A DNA stretch of 44,303 nt from Paraplanobispora takensis. Its GTDB lineage: Bacteria; Actinomycetota; Actinomycetes; Streptosporangiales; Streptosporangiaceae. This document shows, one piece after another, positions 39,932-44,303 of this stretch. A program made the translations under genes and the position numbers. Within the stretch, counting starts at the first letter, position 1, and every line of letters starts with the position of its first letter. The DNA is taken from positions 1-44,303 of the forward strand of contig NZ_BOOK01000026.1 of NCBI RefSeq assembly GCF_016863195.1, in the 5' to 3' direction. The notes beneath the pieces were generated by a model. It saw nothing but the letters and a program-made list of their open reading frames with translations. It was not told the origin of the DNA and ran no database searches.

Positions 39932-41728
39932 ATGAAGGCGGAGGAACGCTGGCAGGCCAGGTTCCGGGCGCCGCGGGTGACGTTGCCGGTGTGGGCCAGG
40001 CAGGCTCCCGCTCGCTCGGTGTACCGCAGCAACGCCTCCGGGGCCTGGGAGATCTACGCCTGGGACCGCTCCGACGGTTCCGTCCGCCAGGTGACCTCAC
40101 GCCCCAAGGGCACCGCCCACGGCACGATCGATCCCACCGGGCAGTGGATCTGGTGGTTCGCCGACACCGACGGCGACGAGTGGGGCGGCTGGATGCGCCA
40201 GCCGTTCGGCGGCGGCCCGGACGAGCCGATCGACCTCGAACCCGGTCACCCGGCCGGCATCGCGCTGTCCGCGACGGGCGACGCGGTGATCGGCATGGCC
40301 CGGCCGGGCAAGGGCTTCACCGTCTCCGTGGTACGGCCGGGCTCCCCGGCGAAAGTGATCTACGAGCACGCCGAGGCCGCCTCGGTGTGCTCCATGTCCC
40401 TGGACGGTTCGCTGGTCGCGATCAACCACAGCGAGCACGGCGACTCCCGGCACCCCGCGCTGCGGGTGATCCGGCAGTGCGGTCAGGTCGTCGGCGAGCT
40501 GCACGACGGTCCCGGCAAGGGCATCGTCGGCCTGGGCTTCTCCCCCGTCGCCGGCGACCGGCGGCTGCTGGCCCTGCACGAGCGCCGGGGCCGCCGCGAA
40601 CCGCTGGTCTGGGACCCGGTGAGCGACGACCAGCGGGAGATCTGGCTGCCCGACCCCGGCGAGATCACCGCCGACTGGTACGACGACGGCCGTTCCCTGC
40701 TGGTCGTGCGGGCCAACCGCGCCCGTACCCACCTGCACCGCTACGACCTGCCCGGGGGCGTGCTCACCGCCATCGAGACCAAGCACGGCGTGATCGAGGC
40801 CGCCGCGCCCCGCCCCGACGGCTCGGTGGAGTACTCCTGGTCCAGCGGGTCCCACCCGCCGGTCATCCGGTCGACCAACGGCCAGGTGGTGCTGGGCCAC
40901 GGCGGGCCCTCCTCGCCGCCCTCCGTCCCGGTCGAGGACGTGGACGTGGACGGGCCCGGCGGGCGCATCCACGCCCTGGTCTCGCGGCCCGAGCGCGGCG
41001 CCGGGCCGTACCCGACCGTCTTCCTCCTGCACGGCGGGCCCACCTCGCAGGACGACGACTCCTTCGTGCCGCAGGTGGCCGCGTGGGTCGACCACGGCTT
41101 CGCGGTCGTGCGGGTCAACTACCGCGGCTCCACCGGGTACGGCTCCGCCTGGCGCGACGCCCTCGCCGGCGAGGTCGGCCACATCGAGCTGGCCGACGTG
41201 ACCGCCGTCCGCGAGGCGATGATCGCACGCGGTCTGGCCGACCCCGAGCGGCTGGTGCTGGCCGGCAGTTCCTGGGGCGGCTATCTCACGCTGCTCGGCC
41301 TGGGCACCCAGCCCACGGTGTGGTCCGCGGGCCTGGCCACCGTGCCGATCGCCGACCATCTGGCGACCTACGAGGACGAGCCCGAGTCGCTGCGGGCCTA
41401 CCACCGCGCGCTGCTGGGCGGCTCGCCCGCCGAGCAGCCGGAGCGCTACGCCAACTGTTCGCCGATCACCTACGTCGACGGCGTCGAGGCGCCCGTACTG
41501 ATCCTGGCCGGGGAGAACGACCCCCGCTGCCCGATCCGCCAGATCGAGGGCTACGTGTCCCGGCTCGCCGGGCGGGGGCACACGCACGAGGTCTACCGGT
41601 ACGACGCGGGCCACGGCTCGCTGGTCGTCTCCGAGCGCATCGCCCAGATGGCCGCCCAGCTCGACTTCGTCCGCAGGCACATCAAGCCCGACGGCGCGGG
41701 CGGCGCCGCCCACCTCCACCACGACTGA
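39932..41728 (+). CDS. S9-family serine peptidase (prolyl oligopeptidase fold)
   Basis: The 598-residue protein has an N-terminal beta-propeller (about 30-325, with WD-like repeats such as YAWDRSDG) and a C-terminal alpha/beta hydrolase (about 345-585). The triad is Ser447 (GSSWGGY), Asp530 (ENDPRCPI) and His561 (DAGHGS). It fits acylaminoacyl-peptidase and dipeptidyl peptidase-like S9C enzymes, which trim short peptides. There is no signal peptide, so it is probably cytoplasmic. ATG 39932 has GGAGG about ten bases upstream. It is monocistronic, convergent with the SpoIIE phosphatase gene. Confidence 0.9.
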   Translation: MKAEERWQARFRAPRVTLPVWARQAPARSVYRSNASGAWEIYAWDRSDGSVRQVTSRPKGTAHGTIDPTGQWIWWFADTDGDEWGGWMRQPFGGGPDEPIDLEPGHPAGIALSATGDAVIGMARPGKGFTVSVVRPGSPAKVIYEHAEAASVCSMSLDGSLVAINHSEHGDSRHPALRVIRQCGQVVGELHDGPGKGIVGLGFSPVAGDRRLLALHERRGRREPLVWDPVSDDQREIWLPDPGEITADWYDDGRSLLVVRANRARTHLHRYDLPGGVLTAIETKHGVIEAAAPRPDGSVEYSWSSGSHPPVIRSTNGQVVLGHGGPSSPPSVPVEDVDVDGPGGRIHALVSRPERGAGPYPTVFLLHGGPTSQDDDSFVPQVAAWVDHGFAVVRVNYRGSTGYGSAWRDALAGEVGHIELADVTAVREAMIARGLADPERLVLAGSSWGGYLTLLGLGTQPTVWSAGLATVPIADHLATYEDEPESLRAYHRALLGGSPAEQPERYANCSPITYVDGVEAPVLILAGENDPRCPIRQIEGYVSRLAGRGHTHEVYRYDAGHGSLVVSERIAQMAAQLDFVRRHIKPDGAGGAAHLHHD

Positions 41729-41755
41729 CCCCGCCCCGGGACCGGCGGTGACCGC

Positions 41756-43306
41756 CTAGCGGGCCCGCAGGACCACGATCGCCATGTCGTCGGCGCTCGG
41801 CTCGGGGGCGAACTCCTGTACGGCCCGGCGGATCCGCGTGGCGACGGCGCCCGCCGACAGGCCCACGCACTCGGCGAGCAGCTTGGCCAGCCCTCCGTCG
41901 TCGTCGAGCAGTCTGCTGCCCTGGCGCCGCTCGGTGACCCCGTCGGTCACCGCGAGGAGCACGTCGCCGTGGTCGAGGTGGACCAGGTCCGCCTCGAAGG
42001 CCGCCTCGGGGAAGACGCCCAGCAGCGACTGGGAGGTCACCACCGGCTCCACGACCCCGTTGGGCTTCAGCCGCAGGGCCTCCGGGTGACCGGCCGAGAC
42101 CAGGCGCAGCTCCAGCCCGGTGGGCACGGGGGTGATCTCCCCGTGGAGCAGGGTGAGGAACCGGGCCCGTTCCCCCTCTTCCAGGATCGCCTGGTTGAGC
42201 CGGCCCAGGACCGCGGCGACGCCGTACCCCTCCCTGGACAGCAGGCGCAGCGTGTGGCGGGCCAGCCCGGTGACCGCGGCGGCGACGGGACCGGTCCCGC
42301 AGACGTCGCCGACCGCGAACCGCCAGCTCCCGTCCCCGGCCGCGAACAGGTCGTAGAAGTCGCCGCCGACCTCGTTGGTCTCACCCGCCGGCTCGTAGAC
42401 CACGGCGGAGTCGAGGCCGGGGATCTCCCCGGGGTCGTTGGGCGGCAGCAGGCTCCGCTGCAGCGCCTGGTTGGCCTCCGCCTGCTGGGCGTAGAGAAGG
42501 GCGTTGTCCAGGGCGAGCGCGGCGCGGCGGCCGATGTCCCCGGCGTACTGGATGACGTCCTCGGCGAACCGGTCGGACCGGCCCAGGCACATCGCGCCCA
42601 GCGCCCGGCCCCGCGCCAGCAGGGGGACGACCAGCACGTGCGAGTCGCCCAGCTGCATCGAGCCGCCGGTATCCGGGATGTTCAGGCCCGCGAGGTCCTG
42701 GCGGAGGTCGTCGATGCGGCTCTCGTCGGTGTGCCACAGGTAGGCCGGGCGGTGCGATCCGCTGCTGTCGGGCCAGGTGTAGACGGCGCACCAGGCGGCC
42801 AGCCGGGGCACCGCGATCTGCGCGATGATCGCGGGCACCATGTCCGGGTTGAGCGTGCCGGCCAGCAGGTCGCTGGCGTCGGCCAGGAACCGCAGCCAGC
42901 CGATCGGCCCCCTGCCGGTCTCCTCCTCGGCCCACTCGGTGGCCACATGGCCGCTGGAGCCGGGCAGGGCGAGACGGGCCCAGTGGGTGCGGTGCTGGCC
43001 CGCGAAACTGACCCCCCACTCCTCCACCGGCACCCCCGGGCTGACGGGGCCGACGGAACCGGCCTCCGCCGCGCCCTTCTGCCGCACCTCCACCTGGACG
43101 CCGTCACCCATGTGGTTCCAGACCACCTCGAAAGGGCCCTCCACGGCATGGGCGGCCAGCTCACCCGCCAGTTGTTCCGCGGAGTCCAGGACGGACAACG
43201 CGGCCCATGCGGTCATCACTTCACGAGTGAACCTCTTCGTGGCGGGTACTGCGGTATCTCCCGGAGCGAAGGTCGCGGCCAGGACAGCGCGGGGAACACT
43301 GGTCAT
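41756..43306 (-). CDS. GAF-SpoIIE protein phosphatase
   Basis: The 516-residue protein has an N-terminal region (about 25-130) resembling an incomplete HATPase-type module, a GAF sensor (about 140-275) and a SpoIIE/PP2C-type phosphatase (about 290-516) with the metal-binding acids: VGGDFYDLF, GDVCGTGP, VTDGVTER and ADDMAIVVL. In actinobacteria such proteins dephosphorylate anti-anti-sigma factors, switching stress sigma factors. ATG 43306 has only a weak ribosome site. It is divergent from a poly-HAMP sensor gene, which suggests a signalling pair. Confidence 0.9.
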   Translation of the reverse strand: MTSVPRAVLAATFAPGDTAVPATKRFTREVMTAWAALSVLDSAEQLAGELAAHAVEGPFEVVWNHMGDGVQVEVRQKGAAEAGSVGPVSPGVPVEEWGVSFAGQHRTHWARLALPGSSGHVATEWAEEETGRGPIGWLRFLADASDLLAGTLNPDMVPAIIAQIAVPRLAAWCAVYTWPDSSGSHRPAYLWHTDESRIDDLRQDLAGLNIPDTGGSMQLGDSHVLVVPLLARGRALGAMCLGRSDRFAEDVIQYAGDIGRRAALALDNALLYAQQAEANQALQRSLLPPNDPGEIPGLDSAVVYEPAGETNEVGGDFYDLFAAGDGSWRFAVGDVCGTGPVAAAVTGLARHTLRLLSREGYGVAAVLGRLNQAILEEGERARFLTLLHGEITPVPTGLELRLVSAGHPEALRLKPNGVVEPVVTSQSLLGVFPEAAFEADLVHLDHGDVLLAVTDGVTERRQGSRLLDDDGGLAKLLAECVGLSAGAVATRIRRAVQEFAPEPSADDMAIVVLRAR

Positions 43307-43427
43307 TGTTCCGTGACTACCACACTTCCCGCTGACATGGGGTAAATCGAAGGTGGGACTCGAAGTTGCGCACCGTGACAGACTGGTGCTGCCCGCGGTA
43401 GCCCCCCTCGGGAGTCAAGGAGGTCTA

Positions 43428-44303
43428 ATGACCACGGCCGACGCGATGCCCGACGTCGAGGAACGGCGTTACAGCGAATCAGATCTACAGCCGATCCTGC
43501 AGACGCTCATCACGTGGCGGGACGGAGACTTCCGCCGCCGGGTGCCGCACGCGCCACCTGGAATCCTGAGCGAGATCCGCCTGCTGCTCAACGAGGTCGC
43601 CGACCGCCGCGAGCACCTGGCCAACGAGCTCCACCGGGTCCGCCGCGAGGTCGTCAGGGAGGGCCGCTTCGGCGAGCGCCTCACCCCCGGTCCGGGCGTG
43701 GGCTCCTGGACCGAGAGCGTCGACTCGGTCAACGCGTTGATCGACGCCCTGGTCGGGCCGGTCACCGGCGCGGCGGACGTGATCGACGCCGTGGCCAAGG
43801 GCGACCTGTCGCGCCGCATCGACCTCGACCGCGGCTCGCGGGGCGAGGTGCGCCGCCTGGGCAAGGCGATCAACGGCATGGTCGACCAGCTCTCCCTGTT
43901 CACCTCCGAGGTGACCCGGGTGGCCCGCGAGGTCGGCACCGAGGGGCGCCTGGGCGGGCGGGCGAACGTCCGGGGCATGTCGGGCAGCTGGCGCGACCTC
44001 ACCGAGGCCGTCAACACCATGTCGAGCCGCGTCTCGGCCCAGGTGCGCGACATCGCGGCGGTCACCACCGCGGTCGCCAAGGGCGACCTGAGCCGCAAGG
44101 TCACCGTCGACGCCGTCGGCGAGATGTTCGAGCTGAAGAACACCGTGAACACGATGGTGGACCAGCTGTCGGCCTTCGCCGAGGAGGTCACCCGGGTGGC
44201 CCGCGAGGTGGGCACCGAGGGCCAGCTGGGCGGCCAGGCGCAGGTCCGGGGCGTGTCGGGCGTCTGGAAGGACCTCACCGACAACGTCAACGTCATGGCG
44301 GGC
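43428..44303 (+). CDS. Poly-HAMP sensor protein, N-terminal part
   Basis: ATG 43428 follows AAGGAGG and the gene runs off the window end after 292 codons. The visible part is made of HAMP units with a 92-residue period: GD at 33 and 125, MVDQL at 151 and 243, and VAREVGTEG at 165 and 257. The first unit is diverged. This matches group III hybrid histidine kinases (Nik1-like, and actinobacterial relatives), in which stacked HAMPs without membrane anchors control the kinase. The kinase and receiver parts would lie downstream. No membrane segment is present, so it is cytoplasmic. Confidence 0.85.
   Translation, partial: MTTADAMPDVEERRYSESDLQPILQTLITWRDGDFRRRVPHAPPGILSEIRLLLNEVADRREHLANELHRVRREVVREGRFGERLTPGPGVGSWTESVDSVNALIDALVGPVTGAADVIDAVAKGDLSRRIDLDRGSRGEVRRLGKAINGMVDQLSLFTSEVTRVAREVGTEGRLGGRANVRGMSGSWRDLTEAVNTMSSRVSAQVRDIAAVTTAVAKGDLSRKVTVDAVGEMFELKNTVNTMVDQLSAFAEEVTRVAREVGTEGQLGGQAQVRGVSGVWKDLTDNVNVMAG

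Noticed and set aside
40097-41722. A 541-codon minus-strand frame
   Set aside because: It is antisense to the S9 peptidase, which has a complete catalytic triad; the frame has no domain pattern and is a high-GC shadow.
1-44303. Prophage, integrative element, defence island or biosynthetic gene cluster
   Set aside because: No integrase, transposase, phage structural gene, restriction or toxin-antitoxin set, or PKS/NRPS gene was seen. The HNH protein carries a signal peptide and looks like a secreted nuclease, not a defence enzyme.

Overview
The window is very GC-rich actinobacterial DNA, dense with genes and with many GTG starts. The gene mix (HNH nuclease, CBM2-GH5 cellulase, WD40 kinase, poly-HAMP sensor, short Rho paralogue, ECF41 sigma factor) suits a filamentous soil actinomycete, perhaps of the Streptosporangium/Nonomuraea type. 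The genus is a guess. No rRNA, tRNA, transposase, phage gene or CRISPR array was seen, so this looks like ordinary chromosome.

Layout. 0-4.5 kb (all minus): the N-terminus of a heptad-repeat protein, a secreted LpqC-type esterase, and a DUF418 membrane protein / DesK-type kinase / NarL-type regulator operon. 4.6-9.5 kb: a shikimate-catabolism locus made of the operon qsuD-like dehydrogenase, qsuB-like dehydroshikimate dehydratase and TetR, divergent from an MHS-family shikimate transporter. Two near-identical inverted operators lie between them. 9.5-12.2 kb: DHA2 exporter divergent from an XRE-cupin regulator, then a Nudix hydrolase. 12.3-13.8 kb: an unknown membrane protein with a C-terminal CxxC and two small stress-type genes. 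13.9-15.3 kb: an ECF41-type sigma factor coupled to an AhpD-like gene, with its own TGTCACA-N16-CGTC promoter. 15.4-18.8 kb: aspartate aminotransferase, DUF4429/SHOCT protein, a scar with remnants of two genes, and a secreted HNH nuclease.

18.9-25.3 kb: CorA transporter, flavin monooxygenase, small membrane protein, MFS and MMPL transporters. 25.3-31.9 kb: Ser/Thr kinase with WD40 propeller, a BenE transporter divergent from an XRE-cupin regulator around a perfect palindrome, a DUF4287/SRPBCC protein and another MFS transporter. 32.0-36.2 kb: secreted CBM2-GH5 cellulase, metallo-beta-lactamase-fold hydrolase, and a short Rho paralogue behind a hairpin-rich leader. 36.2-38.8 kb: three unrecognised membrane or secreted proteins. 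38.9-44.3 kb: RlmA-type rRNA methyltransferase, S9 peptidase, GAF/SpoIIE phosphatase and the start of a poly-HAMP sensor that runs off the end.

The best-supported systems are the shikimate locus, the self-promoting ECF41 sigma/AhpD pair and the BenE/XRE pair. The most unusual single gene is the Rho paralogue, whose primary RNA-binding motif is altered while its ATPase motor looks intact. A cross-cutting pattern is in-frame duplication in 21-bp (7-codon) units in several unrelated genes.
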